The notes: generated by a model not told the origin, from the sequence alone. Positions 16,721-25,417 are shown, numbered from the stretch's first letter. The stretch is 28,158 nucleotides of DNA from an uncultured Desulfomonile sp. (GCA_937915285.1 CALDNG010000330.1:1-28158), one strand, 5' to 3'. A program made the numbers and translations.

Positions 16721-19700
16721 ATGCCCCAAGCGGATTGTTTGATGAGACTATCTGAAAAATCCTCAGCCTTAGTAGGCTTCCTCCTTGGATCTTTGCTACT
16801 GACTTCCCTGTCAGTTCTCCAGAGGCTGGCCTTCAACATTACAAGCTTTGAGCCCCACAGCTTTGTAACACCATTCTTTGTGGGTGGGGCACTGGGCGCA
16901 GGGATAGGCTATCTGCTCACAAGATTTTATTCCCGGACAGAAGAAATAGAAAAACTCGTTAAGGGCAGAATGGAAGAGGTAGCCCGTTTTGAACGAGAGA
17001 AAGAAGTTGCTCTGGAAGAACAGGAACGCATAACCCAGGAAATCATAAATCAGAGCAAATTGGTCGATACTCTGCTGGCGGCCCTGCCGGCGCCTGTTTT
17101 CTTCAAGAATCCCGACGGAAAGTATCAGGGTTGCAATAAAGCCTTCGAAGATCTGGTGGGAATTACGGCTGAAGAGCTGCGCGGGAAGACGGCCAAAGAC
17201 ATATACGATGAAAAATCTGCCAGTCTTTTCTCTGAAACGGACAGAAGCCTGACCTCCGAGGGTGGAAAAATTGTTTATGAAACCACCATTGTTAATCGTT
17301 GCGGCGTAGTCAGAGATGTTCAGGTAACAAAAACCACCTATCACCTCTCTGACGGCTCACTAGGCGGATTTCTGGGGGTCATTCTGGATATAACGGAGAC
17401 CAAGAAAAACCAGAAAGCCCTGGCAGAGACCGCGGACCGTCTGGATCTGGCCTTGAAAGGCGCCGATATGGGTTTCTGGGACTGGAACATTCTAACCGGC
17501 GAGGTGGTTTACAGCGACCGTTTTTTGATCATGCTGGGCTATTCACGATCCGATGTTTTCAATAACCTTGAGTGGTGGCAGAGACTGGTTCACCCTCAAG
17601 ACTCCCCGAGAGTGTGGCAGCAGATCGAAAAACACCTTCAAGGCGGATACTCGTCCATAACTGTTGAATACAGGCTGAAAAGCAAAAGCGGTGATTGGGT
17701 ATGGATGAGGGCCAGAGGTAAGGTCGTAGAATGGGACGAAAAAAAACGTCCAGCCAGAGCCGCAGGCACCCAGATCAACATCACATCTTCCAAGGCTGTC
17801 AGGGAAGCTCTAGAAAACCAGAACAGTCTTATGCAAAGCCTCTTGTCCGCCCTACCAAGCCCAGTGTTTTTCAAGGATATCCATGGCTGTTATCTGGGTG
17901 TCAACAAAGCCTATGAGGAATTCTCAGGGCTCAAGACAGAGGATGTAAGAGGCAAAAAGGCCTCCGAACTATGGGATCCTCTTGTTGCCGACAAATCAAA
18001 CTCCACCGACGATCTCGTACTCAAACACAATAAATCGCTGAGTTACGAAATAACTCGTAAAAATTCTCTTGGACAGGTCAGGAATTGCTTCATCTCCAAG
18101 GCCCCTTTCTTCAAGTCTGATGGAACCGTAAACGGGCTGATCGGCATAATCACGGATATTACTGGACGAAAACAGGTTGAGGACGCATTGGCGGAATCTG
18201 AGGAGAAATACCGTACTGTTGTTGAATACGCCGGTCAGATGATTGCGATAACCCAGAACGGCAAGCCTGTCTTTGTAAACCGAAAATTCAATGAACTGAC
18301 AGGATTTTCCGAGGCGGAAATTAAAACCGATGGTTTGAGTCTTTTCATGCATGCCGATGACCTGGGTAGAGAGGCGGGTTTGGCTCAGGACTCGTTGACA
18401 GCATCCAACCTCATTCCCACAACCCAGTACAGAATTGTGACAAAGACAGGAGACACCAGGTGGTGTGAGGAACAAACGGTTCTGATCAACTGGAAATCTC
18501 AACCTGCAACTCTGCATTTCATAACTGACATCACTGACAGAAAAAAGGCCGAGTCCATCCTTCTGGGCGGAGAGAGACTCAAAGCTGTGGCTGACCTAGC
18601 GTCCGGAGTGGCTCACAATTTCAACAACATGCTTCAAATAATCATGGGTGGAGCCGGATTGGCGCTAATGGACCTCGCAGTGGGAGACACTGAGAGAGTC
18701 CAGACCCAGCTAAAACAGATCATTGAGAGCGCTCGATTCGGAGCAGGGGCAGTGAGGCGATTGGAAGACTTTGCGAACATAAGCTCTAAGAGCAAAGTCG
18801 GGGCCATGGATGTTTTTGATGTCTCAGATCTTGTGCGCCGTGCAATTGACATGACGGAACTGTGGTGGAGAACAGGTCCGGAAAAGGACGGTCACAAGAT
18901 TGCCATAACTACCGATCTTGTAGACGGATTAATGACCAAGGTTCAGGAGGATGACCTTTTTGAAGTCCTGATCAACATCATCAAGAATGCAACCGAGGCC
19001 TTACCCTCAGGAGGAACCATACGCCTTTCATCCGGACTCGACAATGGGCAGGTCGTAATAACCATTCAAGATGACGGAGTCGGCATCCCGAAAGAAAACC
19101 TGGCCAAAATCTTCGAACCCTTCTGGACCACGAAGGGTTTCAAGGCTACCGGAATGGGATTATCAGGCAGTCTCGGTATAATAAAACGCTATAATGGTGA
19201 TATCACTATAAGTAGTGAGCAAGGGAAGGGAACATCCGTACGAATTTCACTACCAGCCGAGACCGTCGCCAAACCTCAGCCTGAGATTCGGGTTGATATG
19301 TCTCATGTTGATTCACATTTAAGGATTCTGGTTGTTGATGACATGGAGATGCTGGTGGAACTGCTCCGGGATGGATTGAGCGAATACGGTCACACTGTCT
19401 TCACCGCTCTCTCCGGCTCAGAGGCAATTGACATTTTTAAAAACAACCAGATCGATCTTGTTGTGAGTGACCTGGGTATGCCAAATATAACGGGTTGGGA
19501 GTTGGGCAAAGAAATAAAACGGCTTTGTCAGACCAGAGGAGTACCCAAAATTCCGTTTGTTCTCTTGACCGGCTGGGGAAACCAGCAGGGTGAAGAGGAA
19601 AAGATCATCGAATCCGGCGTCGATGAAGTCGTGATGAAACCAGTCGATCTGGGAAACTTACTTGCCGTAATAGATAGAATAGCCTTTTCAAGGCCTTCAG

Positions 19701-19747
19701 GTGATACTTACTCATCCAATCTAGATCAGACACCCAAGCACCATTAA
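16721..19747 (+). CDS. Hybrid sensor histidine kinase with four PAS domains and a C-terminal receiver
   Basis: Encodes 1008 residues. Two membrane helices (about 15-35 and 48-68) and a short coiled coil precede PAS domains at about 112-230, 235-358, 366-485 and 490-610. The kinase core has the phospho-accepting His632 in an NtrB-like AHNFNN motif, an N-box (INIIKNATEA, 751-760), a G1 box (DDGVGIP) and a G2 box (GMGLSGSLGI). A receiver domain at 867-990 has Asp872/Asp873, phospho-acceptor Asp917 and Lys973. There is no DNA-binding domain and no response-regulator gene beside it, so it probably passes phosphate on through its receiver or an unlinked partner. PAS1 and PAS3 are near-duplicates. 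The start is uncertain: ATG at 16721 or 16742, neither with a strong Shine-Dalgarno sequence. Confidence 0.92.
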   Translation: MPQADCLMRLSEKSSALVGFLLGSLLLTSLSVLQRLAFNITSFEPHSFVTPFFVGGALGAGIGYLLTRFYSRTEEIEKLVKGRMEEVARFEREKEVALEEQERITQEIINQSKLVDTLLAALPAPVFFKNPDGKYQGCNKAFEDLVGITAEELRGKTAKDIYDEKSASLFSETDRSLTSEGGKIVYETTIVNRCGVVRDVQVTKTTYHLSDGSLGGFLGVILDITETKKNQKALAETADRLDLALKGADMGFWDWNILTGEVVYSDRFLIMLGYSRSDVFNNLEWWQRLVHPQDSPRVWQQIEKHLQGGYSSITVEYRLKSKSGDWVWMRARGKVVEWDEKKRPARAAGTQINITSSKAVREALENQNSLMQSLLSALPSPVFFKDIHGCYLGVNKAYEEFSGLKTEDVRGKKASELWDPLVADKSNSTDDLVLKHNKSLSYEITRKNSLGQVRNCFISKAPFFKSDGTVNGLIGIITDITGRKQVEDALAESEEKYRTVVEYAGQMIAITQNGKPVFVNRKFNELTGFSEAEIKTDGLSLFMHADDLGREAGLAQDSLTASNLIPTTQYRIVTKTGDTRWCEEQTVLINWKSQPATLHFITDITDRKKAESILLGGERLKAVADLASGVAHNFNNMLQIIMGGAGLALMDLAVGDTERVQTQLKQIIESARFGAGAVRRLEDFANISSKSKVGAMDVFDVSDLVRRAIDMTELWWRTGPEKDGHKIAITTDLVDGLMTKVQEDDLFEVLINIIKNATEALPSGGTIRLSSGLDNGQVVITIQDDGVGIPKENLAKIFEPFWTTKGFKATGMGLSGSLGIIKRYNGDITISSEQGKGTSVRISLPAETVAKPQPEIRVDMSHVDSHLRILVVDDMEMLVELLRDGLSEYGHTVFTALSGSEAIDIFKNNQIDLVVSDLGMPNITGWELGKEIKRLCQTRGVPKIPFVLLTGWGNQQGEEEKIIESGVDEVVMKPVDLGNLLAVIDRIAFSRPSGDTYSSNLDQTPKHH

Positions 19748-19840
19748 ATTATCATCAAGCCAAACATTTCCTGATCAAGCCTCTAGCATTTGACTCACCA
19801 GTGGATATTACGGGTGAATACTGTCATCATTCATATATAT

Positions 19841-19870
19841 TTGACAAATTGACCACAACTATGAAATAAT
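19841..19870 (+). promoter_or_regulatory. Strong sigma-70-like promoter for the small secreted protein gene
   Basis: A consensus TTGACA (19841-19846), an 18-base spacer, then AATAAT (19865-19870), five of six matches. Transcription would start about 26 bases before the ATG at 19903. A second TTGACC lies inside the spacer. This is the best promoter match I found in the window. Confidence 0.6.
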
Positions 19871-19902
19871 AAATCACTTTAATTTGTTCTGGAGGTTTAT
19901 GG

Positions 19903-20259
19903 ATGTTTAAAATTCTAAGAATGGCTCTTTGTGTGAGTCTGATTGTCGCTTTGGCAGCGCCGGTGTTTGCTGCGGCCAAAGGGCCTAACAAGTCATTTAC
20001 CTCTGAGGTTGCCACCAACGTTTATGAAACTGGAGCCAACGTGGTTGACCGTGCGGATGGGTTTGTAAATTCTGCTCTCAAGAGGACCTTCAGCCTCTTT
20101 AATCCTTGTCTTGACGCGATAAAATTCTGTTCGGATCGGGTTTTCGCTCCGATACAGATGCCTATAGATTATGTCGAGAGCAAAATATACAAGACCAAAC
20201 CGGCTACAAAAAAGGCTGTGGCGGTTCCTGAGCCTCTCAAACCGGTTATTCCGAAATGA
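19903..20259 (+). CDS. Small secreted protein of unknown function
   Basis: Encodes 118 residues. A textbook signal peptide (MFKILRMALCVSLIVALAAP, cut after VFA-AA) leads a mature helical protein of about 95 residues. It has two Cys (FNPCLDAIKFC, eight residues apart) that could form a disulfide, and a Lys/Pro-rich tail. No family is recognised. GGAGG lies 7 bases before the ATG. Another ATG at 19899 opens a three-codon frame (ATG GAT GTT TAA) overlapping the true start. With a strong promoter and ideal ribosome binding site it is probably well expressed. The lytic transglycosylase gene starts 78 bases downstream. Confidence 0.75.
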   Translation: MFKILRMALCVSLIVALAAPVFAAAKGPNKSFTSEVATNVYETGANVVDRADGFVNSALKRTFSLFNPCLDAIKFCSDRVFAPIQMPIDYVESKIYKTKPATKKAVAVPEPLKPVIPK

Positions 20260-20290
20260 GATTTAAGTAGCAAAAAAACTAAAGGGGTTT

Positions 20291-20322
20291 GGCGGAACGA
20301 ATAGGGGTTGTTCGAAGCCGCC
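20291..20322 (+). promoter_or_regulatory. Hairpin directly upstream of the transglycosylase ribosome binding site
   Basis: GGCGG (20291-20295) pairs with CCGCC (20318-20322), and inside it CGAA (20298-20301) pairs with TTCG (20311-20314), separated by a small internal loop and a 9-base apical loop. The Shine-Dalgarno sequence GGAGG starts four bases after the stem. No T-run follows, so a terminator is unlikely. A translational or processing element between the two genes is possible. Confidence 0.4.
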
Positions 20323-20337
20323 TTCCGGAGGGAGCGG

Positions 20338-20934
20338 ATGATTTTTAGAATAGCGCCGGTGTTGGCGTTGCTCCTCTTGCTGTGTGCGGCTAACGCTTCA
20401 TGTCAGGAAAGGGAGCAACCCAATGCTCTGGACATTTGCTCGGTCATAATAAATGAGATGACCGAGGGGCGATTGAGCCTGAGACAATCGTATGAAACAG
20501 CCTCGGCAATTGCGCACGCAGGCAACAAATACTTCAACAGGGTCACCTGCGGAGACATGTGGCTATACATGGCCATAGTCTATGTTGAAAGCGGATTCAA
20601 GAATAACATCATCAATTACAAGAACTGTAGGGGAATGTTCCAGGTTCATGCGCCTTCCTGGGCAAGCAAATTCAGCATAAAATCCTCAGACCTTCTCGAC
20701 TTACGTGTGAACGCCGAATGCGGGGTCCAGATCTTCAAATATTATCTTGAGATGTATGGACATGTTGTTCCAGCTCTGAGCGCATACAATAGTGATCATC
20801 CAGATTACGCCAGGGGGTATGCCAGGGCGGTTCTTTCAACTCGCGACAGGATCAGGAAGCGGTACATTCAGCTCTACAAGGCCCACAAAGACAGCCCATT
20901 GCTAGCTGCAGCAACCAATCAGTCGGGTCGTTAG
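20338..20934 (+). CDS. Periplasmic lytic transglycosylase, SLT domain
   Basis: Encodes 198 residues from the ATG at 20338, which has GGAGG 6 bases upstream; an in-frame TTG at 20308 is rejected because it lacks a ribosome binding site and would extend the signal peptide. The signal peptide (IFRIAPVLALLLLLCAA) ends near NASC. The SLT fold covers about residues 70-170 of the product, with the catalytic Glu in VYVESGF, a RGMFQVHAPSW segment in place of the usual G-L-M-Q-(I/V)-x-P, and NAECGVQIFKYY and ALSAYNSD, typical of the lysozyme-like family. It would cleave peptidoglycan in the periplasm, for remodelling or for insertion of an envelope machine. It is probably co-transcribed with the preceding small secreted protein. 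Confidence 0.85.
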   Translation: MIFRIAPVLALLLLLCAANASCQEREQPNALDICSVIINEMTEGRLSLRQSYETASAIAHAGNKYFNRVTCGDMWLYMAIVYVESGFKNNIINYKNCRGMFQVHAPSWASKFSIKSSDLLDLRVNAECGVQIFKYYLEMYGHVVPALSAYNSDHPDYARGYARAVLSTRDRIRKRYIQLYKAHKDSPLLAAATNQSGR

Positions 20935-20989
20935 GAATCCAAAAGTCTACAAGGCAAGTTGTATTTATGAGCGGTTGGGAGAAGCTGTT

Positions 20990-21232
20990 TTATCGAGGCG
21001 GACCATACAGGAACGGTGACATCATCGAGGCTACGAGGTCGAACGGGTTGAGAGGTGAAGGGTTGTGGTCCATTGGCAGATAAGGATCGTGTCCTGTGGG
21101 ATAGTTCTTGGAAACCGGACCGGTCGGTGGAGCCATGTACTGCGGGACGCAACTCTTGCAGCCGCTCAAGCCCAACAGCGAAACAACCGCCACCACCAGG
21201 ACAATTTTCTTTAACAGTTTGACCACTCTCAT
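20990..21232 (-). CDS. Small Pro-rich lipoprotein
   Basis: Encodes 80 residues. A lipoprotein signal peptide with a clean lipobox (LSGC, Cys25) follows a basic, hydrophobic N-terminus (RVVKLLKKIVLVVAVV). The mature 56 residues are Pro-rich with PTGP and NPSPLNP turns and no evident fold. The residue after Cys is Lys, not Asp, so outer-membrane sorting is expected. It lies 94 bases downstream of the apbE start-stop block on the same strand, and convergent with the transglycosylase gene. No family is recognised, and its small size makes the call moderate. Confidence 0.6.
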   Translation of the reverse strand: MRVVKLLKKIVLVVAVVSLLGLSGCKSCVPQYMAPPTGPVSKNYPTGHDPYLPMDHNPSPLNPFDLVASMMSPFLYGPPR

Positions 21233-21326
21233 TTTTGGCTCACTTGAGACCGTATTCTATACTTTTCACCAGAATTGATCAAGGTAAAAATTCCTCCCGT
21301 GGCCGGTCCGTATCCTTAAACGGTGA

Positions 21327-22337
21327 TCAAGGTTTAGTTTGAAAGATATTACGCGCCTTTTCCGACATCACAACCATGCCTTCCGAATCGACGATAAGAC
21401 AGGCCACATCCGGCATAGCCTCCACCAAGTCCAACCCCTTGCGCTTACCCAGCACAAATACTGCGGTCGATAAAGCATCAGCAGTTACTCCATCTGGCGC
21501 TACAATGGTGACGGACTGCACCCCCTGCGCAGGATAACCGGTCTGAGGATCGAGTATGTGATGATACCGTTTGTCACCCTCCATGAAAAAGCGTTCATAA
21601 TCGCCGGAGGTAACCACAGCCCTGTCATTTATTTCAGCCACTGCGATGATCCCGGAAGGATTACGCGGATCCTGAATGCCAATGCGCCATGGTTTGCCAG
21701 GCTCCCTGGTTCCAAAAGCCACTATGTCACCACCAGCGTTTATAAGGGCAGACTCTATCCCAAAACTTCGTATTTTATCAGCCGCCCTGTCCAATGCATA
21801 GCCTTTGGCTATGGCGCCAAGATCCACAGCCATTCCTTTTGACGGGAGACTGATCGTATTTTTGTCGGCATCAACCTCCAGTTTTTTCCACCCGATTAAA
21901 GGTAAAGTCTGCGTTACCTCCTGCGAATCGGGTAATCTTGGACCTGAGACACCACTGAAGTTCCAAAGTTGAGCCAATGGACCTACGGTTGCATCGAAGG
22001 CTCCCCCGGATAGCTCGGAAAACACAAGGGATTTCTTTAGCAATTCAACCAGTTCCGGATCACTCTTCACAGCCCCTTCCCCGCCTGACCTGTTGAGTTC
22101 CGTCAGACCAGAAGATTTGTGAAAAGATGTTAGGTCTTCAACTCGCTTTATCTCCTGGAAAGCCGCATAAATGGCCGGTTTGGTTTTATCCGGAGCGCCG
22201 ACGGCGCTGATCTCAACCAGTGTTCCCATGGCAATTTGTGAAATCTTTGTTGTTTTTTTTGAGTCCTGAAGACCGCATGCGGACATTAGGGAAACCAGGA
22301 TCAGGACAACAGACAAACGGACTCTGACTTTTAACAC
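21327..22337 (-). CDS. apbE: FAD:protein FMN transferase (ApbE), lipoprotein
   Basis: Encodes 336 residues. A lipobox (LMSAC, Cys21) anchors it in the periplasm. Family motifs are in order: AMGT near residue 37, GGAFDATVGPL, GAIAKGYALD, NAGGDIVAFG, the substrate segment SGDYERFF, HHILDPQTGYP and the metal-site segment GVTADALSTA. ApbE moves FMN from FAD onto a Thr/Ser of target proteins, as in Rnf, Nqr and other flavinylated redox systems. The start is a GTG at 22337 with GAGG 9 bases upstream. It begins 6 bases after the BASS-family transporter gene ends, so the two are co-transcribed. No target flavoprotein is in the window. Confidence 0.93.
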   Translation of the reverse strand: MLKVRVRLSVVLILVSLMSACGLQDSKKTTKISQIAMGTLVEISAVGAPDKTKPAIYAAFQEIKRVEDLTSFHKSSGLTELNRSGGEGAVKSDPELVELLKKSLVFSELSGGAFDATVGPLAQLWNFSGVSGPRLPDSQEVTQTLPLIGWKKLEVDADKNTISLPSKGMAVDLGAIAKGYALDRAADKIRSFGIESALINAGGDIVAFGTREPGKPWRIGIQDPRNPSGIIAVAEINDRAVVTSGDYERFFMEGDKRYHHILDPQTGYPAQGVQSVTIVAPDGVTADALSTAVFVLGKRKGLDLVEAMPDVACLIVDSEGMVVMSEKARNIFQTKP

Positions 22338-22343
22338 TTTTAT

Positions 22344-23267
22344 TCAGCCTCTGGATGGAGCTAACCATTTGTATTTTGAACTAAGATACTTTAGTGGGGC
22401 CAGTAGTGAAAAGAACGGAAACATGTAGACGGCGGCTAGTGTAGGGGCCAGTGGACCAAAAAATTGTGACGAAAAAACCATCACAAGAACATTGTTCACA
22501 ATGGCCATGCTTATCCCGGCTGAGAGTCTGTCTCCTGGGACATCGGAGAAAACCACAATGAAGCCCGTGAGGTAGTAAATCATTCCGAGGACATAACTGA
22601 CAGCTATGGCCCCCAGCAATGTCTCCCAATTGTTGGAGAAGAAATGAGAGTACTTCGAAAACACTCCCATGTTGATCATGGCGAACAGGAACAGTGAAAC
22701 AGGAAACTGAACACTGTTAATCCTCTCCAGGACAATGGGAATGGTTCGTCTGGCCATGGCTACCAGTATCAGTGGAATAAATATTACCGAGGCCAACATT
22801 TTTATCATCGGTAGAACAGGAATGTCGGCTTCCGCCCCAGCCAGTATTCTGACTAACGCCGGCAATGTGAATGGGGTCAGAAGGGAGGTTGCAACAACCA
22901 TTCTCAGAACCGGAGCTATTTCTGTCCCTACCATGTTGGCCACGAATGGAGCCACAACCCCGGTCGATATTCCAGAAAGCAACAGAGCCGGAACAGCATA
23001 TTCAGGAGCTATTCTCAGAGTAATCCAGTAAACTGACACCGGTAATACAATCAGTTTTACCAGAGATAAAAAACCTAGCTGAATCAGCGAGCGCAGAGAA
23101 GTATCCAGAAGTGAATCAAAGTTTATGCGCAGAAAACTCAGAAAAAGAAGAACCATCATCAGGTAAAGCGGCAAGGGCTGCAAGGGCGCACATAGCTCGG
23201 GGCTGCTAATTGCAAATCCGACCGAGCCGCATATCACAAGAAACAGTAAAAGGTCGTTCAGCCTCAT
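22344..23267 (-). CDS. Bile acid:sodium symporter (BASS)-family transporter
   Basis: Encodes 307 residues with about ten hydrophobic helices spread over the whole chain, as in the BASS/SBF fold. A typical broken-helix region reads GISTGVVAPFVANMVG, followed by RMVVATSLLTPFTLPAL. A second repeat-like region appears near the end (ISMAIVNNVLVMVF). The family moves organic anions such as bile acids, pantoate or keto acids with sodium. The substrate here cannot be inferred from sequence. GGGGTG lies about 6 bases before the ATG. It is tightly followed by apbE (6 bases). Confidence 0.8.
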   Translation of the reverse strand: MRLNDLLLFLVICGSVGFAISSPELCAPLQPLPLYLMMVLLFLSFLRINFDSLLDTSLRSLIQLGFLSLVKLIVLPVSVYWITLRIAPEYAVPALLLSGISTGVVAPFVANMVGTEIAPVLRMVVATSLLTPFTLPALVRILAGAEADIPVLPMIKMLASVIFIPLILVAMARRTIPIVLERINSVQFPVSLFLFAMINMGVFSKYSHFFSNNWETLLGAIAVSYVLGMIYYLTGFIVVFSDVPGDRLSAGISMAIVNNVLVMVFSSQFFGPLAPTLAAVYMFPFFSLLAPLKYLSSKYKWLAPSRG

Positions 23268-23363
23268 AAAGACACCCCGGTCTGAGGCTGAATAGACATC
23301 TTGAAAATATCCGACTTCATTGGTTCAAACATCCACTGCGGCTGTTCCTGATTAATTCACCTG

Positions 23364-23774
23364 TTACCACTCTGACCACAAAAACAATCCGGTTGGTTCG
23401 TCGAATCCCCTCTTGGGAACTGATCCGGCTATCTCAGCCGCGCTAAGCTCCGCCGCAAAAATTGGACAACCAGCAGCCAGATGTCCACCGTAACAAAGGA
23501 AATCCTCACCTGAAATTACTATGTGGGCGTGAACAAATATTTCTCCATCTTTTTCAGAAACATTCCCGATGCAGCTCACAATTTCTAATGGACCCGCGAA
23601 TTCTTTGTAATTATAGACCCTTGCTACTGGATCATAAAATCCCATCACTGCCTTGTCCAAGGCGCCGATAAGACTGAACGCCGCTTTTTTAACAGAGCGT
23701 TTCTTGAACTCGGAAGTAATCGATTCCAGTAAGTCAGTTCCCTTGGGAAGACGAGCCACAAAACCTTTATCCAT
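23364..23774 (-). CDS. PPC (DUF296) domain protein
   Basis: Encodes 136 residues from the ATG at 23774, which has AGGAG 9 bases upstream. A longer frame reaches an ATG at 23864, but that adds 30 residues without family likeness and would run into the divergent gene's ribosome-binding region. The PPC fold is clear: GFVARLPKGTDLLESI at the start, ISC-type beta strands, and the conserved metal-binding segment HAHIVIS...GGHLAAGC. Bacterial single-domain members form trimers and are often annotated as DNA-binding by likeness to plant AT-hook proteins, but there is no AT-hook here. It may be co-transcribed with the BASS gene, 96 bases downstream. Confidence 0.85.
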   Translation of the reverse strand: MDKGFVARLPKGTDLLESITSEFKKRSVKKAAFSLIGALDKAVMGFYDPVARVYNYKEFAGPLEIVSCIGNVSEKDGEIFVHAHIVISGEDFLCYGGHLAAGCPIFAAELSAAEIAGSVPKRGFDEPTGLFLWSEW

Positions 23775-23874
23775 CTTTATATTCTCCTGTCTAATTTCTG
23801 TTGAGGGTGAATCAGTTTGAGGTTTATCATTCAATAGGATATCCTTGCACGAAAATTCGATCAAGAGGATTAGA

Positions 23875-24168
23875 GTGAAAACAGGTTTTTGTCATCACTG
23901 TGGAGAGAAACTGCAATTTGAGGACCGGGTTTTTCGAAACGACACCTGCTCAAATTGCGGATCAGACATTTACTGTTGCATGAATTGTTCCGACTTTGAT
24001 GAAACTTACTCCAACCATTGTCGTGAAAACCAGGCCGAGAGGGTGTCAGTTAAGGACAGGCGAAACTTCTGCGAATACTTTAGGTTGTCGGAAAGCAAGA
24101 AATCCTCCAGTTCAAGGGACAAGGCGGCAGAAGCGCGTAGAAAGCTCGAAGATTTGTTCAAAAAATAA
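23875..24168 (+). CDS. Small zinc-ribbon protein
   Basis: Encodes 97 residues from a GTG at 23875, chosen because AAGAGG lies 6 bases upstream; an in-frame TTG at 23845 lacks a ribosome binding site. CHHC (start), CSNC, a CCMNC cluster, an NHC and a final C (NFCEYF) give enough ligands for one or two zinc sites. The C-terminal third is a charged helix (SSRDKAAEARRKLEDLFKK). No enzyme domain is present; a role in nucleic-acid or protein binding is likely but unproven. It diverges from the PPC gene with about 100 bases between the two starts. Confidence 0.7.
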   Translation: MKTGFCHHCGEKLQFEDRVFRNDTCSNCGSDIYCCMNCSDFDETYSNHCRENQAERVSVKDRRNFCEYFRLSESKKSSSSRDKAAEARRKLEDLFKK

Positions 24169-24268
24169 TTGCCGTCTACAGAAGTTTCGGCTTAGTACTC
24201 AACAAGTCTGAACATGCCCCGTAACGTTGGACCAGGATATTCTAGCTGAAGTCTCTACCATCCTTCTC

Positions 24269-24715
24269 TCAGAAGTCATCATCATCGTCGTCAGCCTGTG
24301 CAGCATCCGATTCGTCAATTTCTTTCTGCAACTCTTGGGAAACAGACTCCCTCGGAGCGTCTCTCCACAAACTTTCGAGATCGTAGAATTCACGAACAGG
24401 TTCATGAAACACGTGGACTATTACATCCCCGATGTCTAGCAGGACCCATGTCGATTGAGACAGACCCTCGGTTGATACGGGCTTGTAACCTTCGATGCGC
24501 GCGCGTTCCAGTATTGCCTCGCCAATAGCTCTGGCGTGTTTATTCGATCTGGCTGACAAAATGAGAAAGTAATCCGCCAGTGGTGTTATTCCAGCCAGCC
24601 TTAGGAGCGCCGGCCTGTATGCTTTCTTGGACAATGCTGCGCGTAACAGGATTTCCGCCTTGTTTTTTGCGCTTTCATGACTAACCACCATTTTCGGCTG
24701 CTTTGAATCTTTCAA
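24269..24715 (-). CDS. rsfS: Ribosome silencing factor RsfS
   Basis: Encodes 148 residues. The RsfS/Iojap core is clear: ADYFLILSARSNKHARAI, the EG(L)SQSTWVLLDIGDVIVHVF segment, and REFYDLESLWRDA. It binds ribosomal protein L14 (uL14) and blocks subunit joining in starvation. The tail adds an acidic extension ending in a run of six Asp, longer than most family members. The start is probably a TTG at 24715, 3 bases after the nadD stop with AGGA upstream; an in-frame ATG at 24691 is possible but has no Shine-Dalgarno sequence. The nadD-rsfS pairing is a common one. Confidence 0.92.
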   Translation of the reverse strand: MKDSKQPKMVVSHESAKNKAEILLRAALSKKAYRPALLRLAGITPLADYFLILSARSNKHARAIGEAILERARIEGYKPVSTEGLSQSTWVLLDIGDVIVHVFHEPVREFYDLESLWRDAPRESVSQELQKEIDESDAAQADDDDDDF

Positions 24716-24718
24716 ATC

Positions 24719-25354
24719 CTAATTCCTGTACAATTTTGTATTCTCGATGTATTCCCTGACATTTTCATGGACCAGATAGCGAATGGATTTACCGTGTCTT
24801 ACAAGTTCGCGTATTTGAGTGGAAGAGATATTGAGACCTGTCACTGTTGACTTTACAAGCAAATGTGAAGAGTCATGTGTCAAAATTCCATCCACGAGCC
24901 TGAAGCATGAGGCCAACTCATTCGGCACATGTCCCCAGACCAGATCAAATTCCGCATCTGATCTTTCTACCACAATGAAGCTCGAGAGGTGAAAGAGCCT
25001 GAGATAGTTTTTCCAGGTCTGTATTTCACTGAGTGAATCTGTGCCAATGATGAAATAATATTCGTTTTTACTATCCCTGCTAAAACTTTCAAGTGTCCTG
25101 TAAGTATATGAGGGGGCCTCAAGACGAAGTTCAATGTCAGAGACTTGAAATGTCGGATTATCGGCGCACGAAAGCTGTGTCATCCTGAGCCTGTGTTGCT
25201 GTGAGGCAGTCTCTGAGTAATTCTTGTGAGGTGGGACAGAACAGGGAACAAATATGCTCCTCCCAAGTCCATGAGTATACGAGACTTCCTGAGCCAATCT
25301 CAAATGACCTATGTGAGGAGGATTAAACGTGCCGCCTAGCAAACCTATTTTCAA
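24719..25354 (-). CDS. nadD: Nicotinate-nucleotide adenylyltransferase
   Basis: Encodes 211 residues, normal length. The nucleotidyltransferase signature GGTFNPPHIGHL is at residues 7-18, and the second signature ISSTQIR is near residue 180. FIIGTDSL matches the substrate-binding strand of NadD. It makes deamido-NAD from nicotinate mononucleotide and ATP in NAD synthesis. The start is a TTG at 25354. The conserved KIGLLGG begins at the next codon, so no later start is acceptable, and the only nearby ATG upstream is out of frame. The Shine-Dalgarno sequence is weak (GGA, 6 bases). It shares a 125-base divergent region with rseP. Confidence 0.95.
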   Translation of the reverse strand: MKIGLLGGTFNPPHIGHLRLAQEVSYTHGLGRSIFVPCSVPPHKNYSETASQQHRLRMTQLSCADNPTFQVSDIELRLEAPSYTYRTLESFSRDSKNEYYFIIGTDSLSEIQTWKNYLRLFHLSSFIVVERSDAEFDLVWGHVPNELASCFRLVDGILTHDSSHLLVKSTVTGLNISSTQIRELVRHGKSIRYLVHENVREYIENTKLYRN

Positions 25355-25417
25355 AGTAATTCCATTTTGATAGAAGTAGCTCGTTTTGGATCAACAGGAT
25401 ATAATCAAATGATGCTC

